Made by a program: the position numbers and the translations under genes | The notes under the pieces: model-generated | What the model saw: the letters and a program-made list of their open reading frames with translations, nothing else | The model's database searches: none | Told to the model about the DNA's origin: nothing | Shown: in pieces, positions 11,244 through 21,103 of the stretch | Layout: every line of letters starts with the position of its first letter | Position numbering within the stretch: position 1 is the stretch's first letter | NCBI GenBank assembly: GCA_033398695.1 | Contig: CM065801.1 | Location: 105,393,170 to 105,457,169 of the forward strand | Direction: 5' to 3' | From: Orobanche coerulescens | Taxonomy: Eukaryota; Streptophyta; Magnoliopsida; Lamiales; Orobanchaceae | DNA: 64,000 bases

Positions 11244-12407
11244 TGTTGTGTCAAGAATTAACACCTTCCGACCAGCGATCGTCTAGGAAGTCAGGCGACC
11301 GAGTCACTGCCGATCGTCTAAGGCGTGTCCGCGATCGACCGACAGGCGACCAAGCCTTAACCTGGACATGCTAGATCAAGCAACCGAAGGTCCCAGGATG
11401 GATCCCGGTGCCGAGCGATCGACATCAAGACGATCGTTTCTCGGTACTCGGCGATCGACTCCTGGCGACCGACTGGAGGCGATCATCTCTCGGCACTTGC
11501 CGACCTACACTTGGTGACCGACCGATGCCGACCCTCGACAACTGGCCAATGGCGACCTCCGATGACCATCCAGGGACGACCGCCTCATGTCGATCACCAC
11601 CGATGGCCATCCAGTCGGCGAAGACCGAGCCTCAAGACTGACACCACGTGCAAGATCGGAGACAAGATCCGCGAATCCCGGGACATTGACCACAGTCTGA
11701 CAGATTCTCTCCACCGGCCGACAAGCCGCCGAAAGCTTGTCAGTAGGGCCACATGTTGACTGATTCCGGACACGTGATGGCTCCTAATTGGACCGCCCAG
11801 CTGTGGCAGCCTCTTCCTTGGACTTTAGCCCCACAGCCAGCATCTTTCTTGGACTTTAGCCCGACAGCCCAGTAGATCGCCCCATTATAATAATGGCCGG
11901 CAGGCGATCGACAGATTATTATAATGGCCGGCAGGCGATCGGCCACTACAGGACAGGACCCGGCTGCCCCTATATAAGCAAGGCACCCTGCACTTGGACA
12001 CTCCTGGAGCTTTCTTCTGCAACCTCACGATTTGAGCATACAACACAGAAGCAAACATCAAGCACTTGGCTAACATCCAACTCTTGGCAACAGCTATCAT
12101 TCGGTCTTACTTCTCCCGGCCTTTCTCCTCGAGCAGATTACCGGCAGGGACGAAGAACACCGAGCTTCGCTCAAGAGCCGGATTAACAGAGTCTTTTTAC
12201 ACTCATTGTATTTAGATTTCTCACATTAATACTTGTATCCACGAATATTTGTATTAATAACACCTCGCGAGAGCATTCAAGCCCGGGCCTAACAAACCCG
12301 GCAAATCTTGTATTATTTATCTACTCTCGGAAGTGCTCCCGCAATTGTTGTTTGTTGTCCGTCTTCCAGCAGTATTAATCTTCGGATAAATATTTTGGGC
12401 AACAACA
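11244..12407 (+). repeat. 3' LTR of the gag-only element
   Basis: Starts TGTTGTGTCAAG and ends GGGCAACAACA. It matches 7819-8980 with scattered differences and is followed by the TSD TCCGT. Confidence 0.9.
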
Positions 12408-12647
12408 TCCGTATCTGTAATTGTTGCCTCGACCCGTTTCTTGGTCGCGTATGACTAATTATGGTATTATGTTTTCATTTCGGGCCGTTGATGTTGTCCG
12501 CGAACTTTTCATCGTGTTCGCCTGCGCGCTGAAATCGGGTCGCCGAGCCCTCGGCGGTTGCGGGATCGCCGGACGGTTATGGGATCGCCGACGACATGGC
12601 ACCGCCGGACAGATGCGCAGAACCGGCGAGCGCACGCTATCGCCGGA

Positions 12648-13030
12648 AGGCGCGCGCGCTAACCGGGCAGTGTAGCGACGCTAGCCTGGGTCGACCAACG
12701 CACGCTATCGGGCCGGATGGGGGTTTCGAGGTTCTCGACTCGGCCAGATCGGGCAGTAGCGCACGCCGCTATCGGTCGTAGCGCACGCTAACCGGCAGGT
12801 AGCGACGCCGCCGGCCGACTAGCGACGTTACTGGTATGTTTGTTAGTCCGGGCTCTCCGGACAGTCGGCTAGCGCGCAGCTTCCGGCCGTAGCGCACGCT
12901 AGCGGGAGTCGGTGGACGAGTCATGGTCGGCACTGGTCGGTGGTGCCGGGTCATGCGGGCTGTGGCCGAGAGTGCTCGGCCGAGCATCGGCCGATAGCGC
13001 ACGCTAGGCCGGGAAGGCTAGCGCACGCTA
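12648..13030 (+). promoter_or_regulatory. Dyad array of the A1 LTR
   Basis: Many copies of TAGCGCACGCTA and degenerate relatives. The two nearest the TATA box are perfect copies starting at 12995 and 13019, 24 bp apart. The TATA box TATATATA follows at 13043-13050. Confidence 0.7.
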
Positions 13031-13042
13031 GTTCCGGCCCAG

Positions 13043-13050
13043 TATATATA
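13043..13050 (+). promoter_or_regulatory. TATA box of the A1 LTR
   Basis: TATATATA preceded by CCGGCCCAG. The same CCCAGTATA context is seen in reverse at about 33857-33870 and 62818-62830. Confidence 0.65.
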
Positions 13051-14095
13051 TGACAGACCAGTGACTTTCTCCGACATTTTTCATTTCATTTCTCTTCGGT
13101 CCGCGGCTGGGGTTTCGGAGGAGACGAAGCCATGTTGTTTAACAACAAATCCATGAAGTTCTTGAGTTCATAACATCAATCAATCGTCCGTTATCATCCT
13201 TTGATCCAGCGAATCAAGGTAATCTTCCTTAGAACCCTAATTCCGTGAATTTGGGGGTTTTTGCATTTTTGTCCGATTCGTTCCGTGTTGTTGATTAATT
13301 CATGATGGGTATGATTAATCTTGGTAGTATTCTCGTGTTTAACATCATTTAATCCATTGTTCTTCGTCGAATCGAAGTATATTTCTTGATTTCCTTCGAA
13401 TTGACTTTTCGGGGGATTTGTCCCCGATCTCGTTTTTCATCCGTTTTCGATGGATCAATTATGGTTAAATGATGTTGTTAAACATATTCTATGGATTGTA
13501 TATCCATATTTCAACTTGGAATTCCATTTTCGGGTTTTGACGGGACGAATCGTGTTCTTGCCGCTTGGGGGAAATCCTTGAACCTTCGTCATTTGTTCTT
13601 TGAATTCAACGGCTTTGAGTCGTGTTATGAAATTCATTTCATTGTTGTTATTGTCCTTCGTAGTTTATGACGCGAGTTGGCGATCGGTGGAGTCGGCGGG
13701 TTCGTAGTTGGTTCGTGTCAACCTACTTCGGTCGGTTCTTCGCGTTGTTCTTATTCGAGGCAAGTACCTTGTCCATACATTTCTTGTTTTGTGGATATGA
13801 TGATTGGTGATCGTCTTGGTATGTGTGTGTGTTTGTTTGAAACGGGTTTTTCAAAAGATTCGAGTAGCCTCGTTAAAGGCTCACTTTCAAAACGCGTGTG
13901 TTTTGTAAATTGTGTGGGTTGTAAGTGACTATGTGAATCCTATGGATATGTTTGGTGTTGATGTTGCGCTTGATAACGCGTGTGTGCATATATTATCTCA
14001 TTTTTGGTGCATTGTGATTTGACGATTATGTCGTGCTTTGTGTTGGTTGCCTTTGGTGGATTGTATGAATATCCTTGTTGTGACATGTTAATTGT

Positions 14096-14600
14096 GTGAA
14101 TGTATTTCGCTCACCTCGGGAGGGTCCGACGGGATCACGGAGGGAATTACAATGGTATAGCCCTGGATTCACGAGTGCGGTTGTTTGTTTTGTGAATGTA
14201 TTTGCTCACCTCGGGAGGGTTCGACGGGGCCACGGAGGGAATTCCAATGGTATAGCCCTGGATTCACGAGTAAAACTTCACGAGTGCGTGTGTATGTTTG
14301 GTGAATGTATTTGCTCACCTCGGGAGGGTTCGACGAGGCCACGGAGGGAATTCCAATGGTATAGCCCTGGATTCACGAGTAAAACTTCACGAGTGCGTGT
14401 GTATGTTTGGTGAATGTATTTGCTCACCTCGGGAGGGTTCGACGGGGCCACGGAGGGAATTCCAATAGTATAGCCCTGGATTCACGAGTAAAACTTCACG
14501 AATTGGTATATATATGATTTCGAAAACGCATTCTACTCACCTTGGGAGGGTCCGACGGGGCCACGAAGGGAATCCAATGGTATAGCCCTGGATTCACGAG
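14096..14600 (+). repeat. Tandem repeat, five units of 95-112 bp
   Basis: Each unit contains CTCACCTCGGGAGGGT, TCGACGGGGCCACGGAGGGA and TATAGCCCTGGATTCACGAG. Unit phases start near 14110, 14205, 14314, 14423 and 14535. The array lies downstream of the TATA box, so it would be transcribed. The related LTR at 60572-63805 has about four units (61380-61760). Confidence 0.85.
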
Positions 14601-15396
14601 TTGATGTTGTATTTTTGGTGACCAAGGTTTACGTATCTTGGGCGATCATATTGTATTGATGTTATGTCCGCCGAAGACACGTGACATGGGTTTTAACCTT
14701 GTATATTCCGTTGGTTTTCTAATTGCGAAAACAAAACCTTTGGGTCATGTGACTGTTGATTTTGGAAAGATTAGGATTTGATAATCCTAAATTGTTTTCT
14801 ATTAAAACTCTCGATGGCATTTTAAACTGCTTTTACAAATTGTTCCCCTTAATTGTGGTCTTTCGGTTTGAATGTTTTACCCAAACTCTTGCCTCGGGAA
14901 GTACCTTCCATTACGTTTGGATCTTTGATGATTCTGGTCATTGTTATTCGTGGAATGTGAATTGTATGGCTTGTATTTTTGCACTTTGTATTTGCACTAG
15001 CAAAACAAAGGAGTTTGCTAACCCCGAGTATTCGGGTGGATGTCTATTTTGCATTCGGGTTTTGGAGCATGGCACAGGTCGGCACGAAGGATGATGAAAG
15101 ATGAACGATACTAATCACACGAGGATCCGTTGATGTCGTATTGGTCTAGTTGTATTTTCTTTTCCGCCGCAGATCTTTTCCCGTTGTACGAGAGTTTATT
15201 ATATTTTGACCCCCGCAGGTAAGTGTTTGTAATAGAGTTGTATGTTATTGTTGAAAGACCAAATCGGTCTACTGAGTCATTTTAGCCTTAAAGGCGATGT
15301 TTAGATGTTTGATTTTAGTTATCAGCCTGGTAGATTCTCGAGGAGAGGGTCTACGGCGTGTAATATCCCTGAGTGGATTGGGGGTGTTACACATAG

Positions 15397-15704
15397 AAGG
15401 CGTTTAGGCCGTTTCTAAACGTAAAATCAGAGGAAGATGTGAGCCACAATCACAACTACTGTACATACACGTGAGTATCTTTAATTTTTGTCACATGGTG
15501 AGATTTTCTGAATAAAAAAGGTGATACGCAATAAATGCATTCATTATTCTATTGAGTAGTTTAAGCGCAATCAACGCAATCACAAACTTGTTAAACAATT
15601 TTACCTCATTTTTCTTCTATAAATAAGCATTGTGCTTGTTTCTTTTATTCATCCCTCAAACTTGTATTTTTCTCTTTTTCTCTCTAATAAATTTCTTTTC
15701 AAAA
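15397..15704 (+). promoter_or_regulatory. Probable LOG promoter and 5' UTR
   Basis: The region lies between the A1 insertion and the LOG start. TATAAATA at 15618-15625 is well placed. A pyrimidine-rich leader (15630-15700, TTTTCTCTTTTTCTCTCT-type) follows. Transcription would start near 15650, so the in-frame ATG at 15630 is probably not transcribed. The promoter is internal to the element and separate from the LTR promoter. Confidence 0.55.
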
Positions 15705-16361
15705 ATGGAATCATCATCTTCCACAAAAAAATTTAGCACAGTCTGCATTTTTGGTGGGGCTAGTTATGGAAAAGAGGCATGCTTTACTGAAGCAGCCCAC
15801 AACTTGGGTCGTACCTTAGGAGAAAAATGCATTCATGTATTTTACGGAGGAGGAAGTCTAGGATTAATGGGACGAGCTGCTGCTTCTGCCTATATGGAAG
15901 GAGTAAGAGTGTTGGGAATAATTCCAAAACCTCTGACTGAAAGTAAAATGACAGGGGCAACGATTGGTGATGAGTTTAGAGCTGTAAATCTGCAAGATCG
16001 CATAACTCACATGATAAATAATTCTGGCGCCTTTATCACCCTTCCCGGTGGTTTTGGCACTCTTGAGGAATTTTTTCATGTGGTTACCAGAGCCCAACTA
16101 AATGTTCATCAAAAACCAATAGGTCTGCTTAATGTCAATGGTTTCTTTGATGGTTTACTATCTTTCATCGACTACTCTGCTGAAAAAGGTTTTATTTCCG
16201 AGCGTGCTAAGCGAATCATAGTCGTTGCAACAACACCAGAAGAACTAATCAAAAAACTCATTGAATTTGTTCCTCAACCAGATCCAGCTGTAGCTAAAAT
16301 TGTCTGGATGGAAGATTTTACCGTGAGAAAACGAAAAGTGGATTCCTTCCTCTCCCTTTGA
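15705..16361 (+). CDS. LOG-type cytokinin riboside 5'-monophosphate phosphoribohydrolase, intronless
   Basis: LOG enzymes release active cytokinin bases from their riboside monophosphates in one step. The ORF encodes 218 aa, the usual length. It has CIFGGASYGK (14-23), the nucleotide-fold loop FYGGGSLGLMG (46-56) and the family signature PGGFGTLEE (114-122). The C-terminal half (QKPIGLLNV, 136-144; LLSFIDYSAEKGFIS, 151-165) is also typical. Two conserved family positions differ: Asn105 replaces the Arg of the usual M-x-R segment, and Arg129 replaces the Trp of TWAQL. Plant LOG genes normally have several introns and this has none, so a retrocopy is likely. The start at 15705 gives MESSSSTKKFSTVCIF, with the catalytic fold beginning at the normal distance. 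It lies inside an Athila-type element between the 5' and 3' LTR. Activity is uncertain because of the substitutions. Confidence 0.88.
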   Translation: MESSSSTKKFSTVCIFGGASYGKEACFTEAAHNLGRTLGEKCIHVFYGGGSLGLMGRAAASAYMEGVRVLGIIPKPLTESKMTGATIGDEFRAVNLQDRITHMINNSGAFITLPGGFGTLEEFFHVVTRAQLNVHQKPIGLLNVNGFFDGLLSFIDYSAEKGFISERAKRIIVVATTPEELIKKLIEFVPQPDPAVAKIVWMEDFTVRKRKVDSFLSL

Positions 16362-17167
16362 TAACCCATGTCGGACCTCTTGTATTTTTACTTTCTGTTG
16401 TGCGTAAAAATCATGCTAAATGATGGCAGCTTAAGGAGTTTCTTCGTGATCTCTTGACGCGCATCTATTCGCGATTTATGTATTGTTATTTTATTGCTGT
16501 ATTTTTTATTGTTTGTTTTTTTATAAAAGCATTGATGGCAGCGTAAGGCGACTCTTCGGACTTTCTTGAAACGCATCTTAAAAATTGTGTTATACTTACG
16601 AGTATATTTTATTTTCTTTTGTTGTTTGCCTCATATATTTATTCTCTTGCAGATTCTAAAAGGCGTTAGCTCAAGCATCAACTTTCATAACAGGGAGTAT
16701 TCTGTTTTTCTCCTTGCTTTTTTTTTTTTTAAAAAACTGAGGACAATTTTATTTTCAAGTTTGGGGGTGGTATTTTTTAATTATTTTGGTGTGTTGGTAT
16801 TTTGGTGTGTTTTGATTATCTTGGTTATTTGCCTTAAATTTATTTATATATATATATATATTATTTTGATTTGTGAGATTTCTAGATCTGGCCATAACAC
16901 CAATAAATTAGCTATATACAAGCTTCTAAAATCGTTTTAACCGGTAAAAAATTATATATTCCAAAATTTTTGAGCTTTAATCTCTCTTTCCAAACCTTGT
17001 AGTTATCATATAAAATCGAGTCATTCGTTACCTTGAGAAAAGAAGAATCAGTCGGTTGCTGAAAAATATAACTGAAATTTACTTAATTTGTGGAGTTTTT
17101 GATTTTTCATGCTTAGCTAATAAACGATTTTCTGCAAAAATTCTACTCCCTAAAAAAAGGAGTCATT

Positions 17168-17475
17168 GGTGAAAAGAGCTATACGTTAGCAAATAACGGT
17201 GTGAAAGCTATCACCTAAAAAAAAGGAGAAGTGTTGATCAACAACAGCTGCCTAATTTTGGGGGTCCTAAAATTTTGCGAAAAATAAAGGACTAACCATT
17301 GTTGGTGCGTAGCTGTCGTCTCACAAAAAATGGAAATTGTGTTGGTGAAAAGAGCTACACGTTAGCAAATACGGTGTGGAAGCTATCGCCCCCCCCCAAA
17401 AAAAAAGATAGAAATTGTGTTGGTGAAAAGAGCTACACGTTAGCAAATAACGGTGTGAAAGCTATCACAATATTT
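17168..17475 (+). repeat. Three copies of a ~46-bp repeat
   Basis: GGTGAAAAGAGCTACACGTT opens each copy and GTGTGAAAGCTATC closes it, at about 17169-17214, 17343-17388 and 17423-17468. The last two lie in a 74-codon ORF (17299-17523) and would encode VGEKSYTLAN twice. Copies two and three are separated by a C9A10 run. The ORF has no recognised domain. Confidence 0.75.
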
Positions 17476-17855
17476 GATGACGCCGATGAAATTCTTCTTC
17501 ATATTGAGTCGAAAAATAAATGAGTGATCGAGAGTAACCATTAAAGAGAGTCGTGTGTATCACGAGTGGGAAAGAAATAATCAACCTTTTTTGGGGAAAA
17601 CCTTGCATTTTGAAATTACAAAATAAAACCGTGTTTTAACTTTAAAATCATTAGTAGATTATTTTGAATCTTGATTCATTTCTATCTACTATATAAAGCT
17701 GGTTGTTGTGTATTAGTGGCATTTTGATCTCCTTTTCTCTTTTTATATGATTATTTTTCTTAATTTATGTGTGTATTATTATTTTTGTGTCTTATTTTTA
17801 TTTTTATTTTTGGAGTGTGATTAATAAAGAGTCTTGCTCGGGACTAGCAAGAATT

Positions 17856-17869
17856 CAAGTTTGGGGGTG
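17856..17869 (+). other. Polypurine tract before the 3' LTR
   Basis: CAAGTTTGGGGGTG ends one base before the LTR TGATAAGTG. It would prime plus-strand synthesis. Similar tracts at 5361 and 16759 are not followed by a complete LTR start. Confidence 0.75.
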
Positions 17870-19470
17870 TGATAAGTGTCAGTTTTATACACTTATCCAT
17901 GGTTTGTATCGATATATTTCTACTCGTTTTTACTTTTTATTAATTAGTTTTTAATGATTTTATTATTTATCAGATGAAGATGTAAATCTAGTCTTAATCG
18001 GATTGAATTACTGATTTACTCAAGAAATAACATGTTTATAAAATATTCTCTTTGTTGAATTTTTATGTATTCATGTTGTAGGGCTTTCAGAGACGAGTTC
18101 GGCAGTCTTTCCGGATTCAAAATCAGAGTTATATATCAAAAGTTATCACCCGAAGAAGATTTGGGGCAAAAACGCAAAGTCTAAGAAATTCTAGGCTGAA
18201 AATGAAGTCTGAAACTCCATACAGGCGTGTACGGGCGTAACTCAAAAAATACAAATTTACGAAGCCATGTTACGGCCATAACTTCTCAATGTTACGGCCG
18301 TAAGTCATCATAGTTACGTCCATAACTCCTCAATGTTACGGCCGTAACTCTTGGTAGATTATTGATCATTGCCTAATTTTATATACTTTTGGTCTATTAT
18401 TGAGGGATGGCTGGCATTGATCCGATCTAATATAATAATTATGGAGTTTTGGAGCTATTAGATGACTTTAGGTGTATAAATAGACCCCTTAGATCCATCA
18501 TTATTCATCATTCATCTTATATTTTTCCACTTTTTGTAATATTTTCTTTTTGTGTGAAGAACACACTTGTGTTCGTGAGTGACTTGTGTAATAGTGGTAT
18601 AACATATGTTGTTAAGGAGTTTATTGCTTCTTTCTCCTTTATCTACTAAGGGAGTTAAGATCAATTCTTTCTCCTTTTCAACTAATAATGACCACTCAAG
18701 CTTGTATTATGTTTATTAAACCCTTCATGGGCTAAGTTACTTAAGTTGGGATTATAAACAAGGTTAGTCATGTTATTTAAGTTTGTATAAAGATCTATTA
18801 TGAATTACTTATTATTGTGTGTGATTTTCATTGTTTTACCAATCTTTATTTATTTGGCCAATAAATGACGATATTTATGGTCTTCATATATTTCGAAAGA
18901 AAATATGTTTGATTAGATCAAATGATCTTCACTCTAAGTTGTTCTAGGGGATAGAAATATACCTATAGACCTTAGATGATTCTTTGAGTTATTTTCATAA
19001 AACCTAATGCTATGTATTGAAGCCAATCAACATAGAATTATAGTGGATTGATTCAATATATAAGGGGTGTTTTATAGTTCGAAAGAGAAACCGTCTTTTT
19101 AAGGAAAATCGAATCTACACAACATAATAAGTAAATTCATCTTATGATCTCCTATACATCTTGTATAACTAATGATGAACTAAGTTTGTAATCTCAACTA
19201 TTTCATTATATCTTTCATTAATCTATTATTAGTGCAATCTTTCATTTCCTTGAATATTATAACTATTATTGCATTTTCTTTGCAATTATCAAACCAAACT
19301 CTTAAATCGTGTGTTTCAATCTTATAAATCTATATAACAAATAGTTAAATAGTGTATAATTCAATATATAACCTAACTTCCTCGTGGGATCGATAAGCTG
19401 GACTCAAAAAGTCCACTTACTACTTGATACGATATCGTGCACTTGCGATAGTTACATTAAATACGTGTCA
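17870..19470 (+). repeat. Complete Athila-type 3' LTR
   Basis: 1601 bp, starting TGATAAGTGTCAG and ending ACGTGTCA. It aligns with 5425-6681 from position 18197 onward. The dyad array is at 18269-18348, the TATA box at 18475-18482. It abuts a Copia LTR at 19471. Confidence 0.88.
18269..18348 (+). promoter_or_regulatory. Dyad array in the 3' LTR, 22-bp pitch
   Basis: Copies of GTTACGGCCGTAAC or one- to two-base variants start at 18269, 18291, 18313 and 18335, exactly 22 bp apart. The mismatched copies differ from those in the 5' LTR, so each LTR has accumulated its own mutations while the pitch is unchanged. Confidence 0.8.
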
Positions 19471-21103
19471 ACACTCTAAGTGTATAACTCACAAACTCTC
19501 AATTATGTCTTAATTTTTCTCTAAGAAAAAACTCAAGAACATGAAGAACAATGTGTAGACTTAGAGAAAAGTATTTTCTCTCTTTTTCTCTTCCTTGTTT
19601 AACCGTCTGAATGCAAGTGGTAGGTTGGGAAGAGATGAAGTCTTCACATCTAATTATACTCCAAATCCACCTAATGACAACACCTTTCCATTACAATAAG
19701 AGATACTATATCTCTCAAGTCTTTGTCTTCCATTTAAAAATGGTGACAAAGACCAAAGGAAGGTGGGTGGAAATGGGGCGGCCTTCATGAAGAAATCGGA
19801 CGAGTTTGGTTCGTTTCGGACTCCCGTGAGTCCAAATAGATAAACTCTGATTCCGTTCCGATGTATTTATATCAATTAATTAATCCAATTAATTAATCAT
19901 ACCAAATACATAACAACATAATTAATTTCTCCAAGAAATAATTATATTCATGAATTAAATTAATCACCGAGTAATTTATTTAATTCATTAGGCCTTAAAT
20001 CAATTTATCCAATAAATCAATTTAGACATCCAATATCCCAATTAATTAGATATCAAGTATCTAATATACATAATGAGAGAATTAGATCGATTCATTCCAT
20101 CGTCAATTCTATTGCGCGACTCGGTAGGTCCGTCTCAGTCAACAATGGAAGGAACCAAAGAGTAGTAGCACCACCTAACCAGCCCGGCGGCCTACACTGT
20201 ACCCCAATTGAGAACGAATGATTTTGGGATCATTCAAGAACTATTCTGTCGTGAATACTAGTATACGTATAAACCCTTCTTTCAAATGTCCCGATCAAGT
20301 TATAGGGTCACGGTCAGTCAAACCCTATCTGTACTTGACGCTATGCATGCGTTAATGCAAATCGAGATCATTGAGCTCTCCTGTATCCAATACAACTAGC
20401 TCCAATACTTTGGCCAAAGACTTTTGATCTCATTTGCCAATAACGGCATAGGACATATAACTCGCTCACTAACGGGAGAAAGAATTCTATCTTGGTATTC
20501 AGTAGGACCTGCTACTTGCCCATCAAGATGCACGTCGAGGTTGACCCCTGCCTCTCGGTTTACAGGGTCGAACTACTCTAATGAAAATATTGACGTCACA
20601 AGTACATCCCTACTAAATCCTCAAGTCGAAGGTTCACGAATACCTATCACAACCTTTTGATTCCATCATTGACTGTCCCGGAGTGAAATCCGTGTGACGA
20701 ATCGAGGGTGAGTCGGTTCGAGTATACTAATCCAATTAGCATACCTATAACGTGTGCTCCCACTAACCATTAGTGTTCGACAGGCACTCTCCATGTCAAA
20801 GAACACGTCATACAAGTCTTCACATAAACTTAACTCCCAGTCAAGTTTCATCGACTTGCGAACGATTAAGTATTTGAGCTATAAACCTTTCCAGTGCCGA
20901 CCCCCTTATCCAATAAGGAGTGGAAAGTTTTGCTCTCAAATACACGGACTAGTTTCTATATGTATATTTACGAGTTAGGAATGCTAGTAACTATCAGTAA
21001 ATAAAGAAACATCCATTGCCTTATATTAATGAATTACATAATAACAAGTACAATGCCCTCACTCAAGATCCTCTGAGTGGCATTCGAGGGCATACTCCTA
21101 ACA
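19471..21103 (-). repeat. Copia-type LTR, truncated by the Athila-type element
   Basis: Read on the minus strand it starts TGTTAGGAGTATGCCCTC at 21103 and runs to 19471, where it is cut by the Athila-type 3' LTR. A second copy in the plus orientation lies at about 44781-46550. The TGTTAGGAGT start is typical of Copia LTRs. At 21103 it interrupts the integrase of a Tat-lineage fragment directly after SATKET, where the family continues in the same domain. No matching second end or TSD is available in the window. Confidence 0.75.

Larger units (their letters stand above)
7819..12407 (+). mobile_element. GC-rich gag-only LTR element (TR-GAG type) nested in the A1 LTR
   Basis: Two LTRs of nearly equal length (7819-8980 and 11244-12407) flank a 2.3-kb interior with a primer site, a broken gag and a G-rich tract, but no pol. 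The TSD TCCGT is perfect (7814-7818 and 12408-12412). The surrounding A1 LTR reads continuously across the site when compared with 60572-63805. LTRs look close to identical apart from short indels, so insertion was probably recent. Mobilisation would depend on another element's pol. Confidence 0.9.
7469..15391 (+). mobile_element. Solo Tekay-like LTR (A1), interrupted by a nested element
   Basis: It starts TGTAATATCC and ends GGGTGTTACA. A perfect 5-bp TSD CATAG flanks it at 7464-7468 and 15392-15396. Without the nested element and its TSD the LTR is about 3.3 kb, close to the LTR at 60572-63805, which is the same subfamily in the opposite orientation. A single LTR with a perfect TSD and no internal region is the product of LTR-LTR recombination. 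It holds a dyad array (12648-13030), a TATA box (13043-13050) and a tandem repeat in its leader part (14096-14600). It sits between the Cys-rich ORF and the LOG gene of the host element. Confidence 0.9.
16362..17869 (+). other. 3' internal region of the LOG-carrying element
   Basis: AT-rich and apparently non-coding. It holds a degenerate direct repeat of about 47 bp (GATGGCAGCKTAAGG start; 16422-16470 and 16531-16580), a polypurine-like AAGTTTGGGGGT near 16759, a (TA)n run near 16847, and a three-copy repeat at 17168-17475. The final polypurine tract CAAGTTTGGGGGTG is at 17856-17869, directly before the LTR. Confidence 0.6.
5425..19470 (+). mobile_element. Non-autonomous Athila-type LTR element carrying a Cys-rich ORF and a LOG gene
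   Basis: The element consists of a truncated 5' LTR (5425-6681), a primer site (6688-6705), a 181-aa ORF (6923-7468), an intronless LOG gene (15705-16361), a polypurine tract (17856-17869) and a full 3' LTR (17870-19470). The insertion 7469-15391 plus its TSD is later material; without it the element is about 6.1 kb. No gag or pol domain remains between the LTRs, so movement would need proteins supplied in trans. The two LTRs differ at only scattered positions and small indels by eye, which suggests fairly recent activity. The right end abuts a Copia LTR, which it probably interrupts. The matching left flank cannot be identified because the 5' LTR joins an Athila gag-pol block. Confidence 0.75.

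Noticed and set aside
14096..14413. 105-codon ORF with repeated peptides
   Set aside because: A translation of the tandem repeat in the A1 LTR; the frame is lost in neighbouring units and in the relative at 61380-61760.
15630..15704. Upstream in-frame ATG extending LOG by 25 residues
   Set aside because: It lies five bases after the TATA box, upstream of any likely transcription start, and the added residues are a hydrophobic run not found in LOG proteins. The ATG at 15705 gives the usual length.
16843..17402. (TA)n near 16847 and a C9A10 run near 17390
   Set aside because: Ordinary low-complexity sequence; no function claimed.
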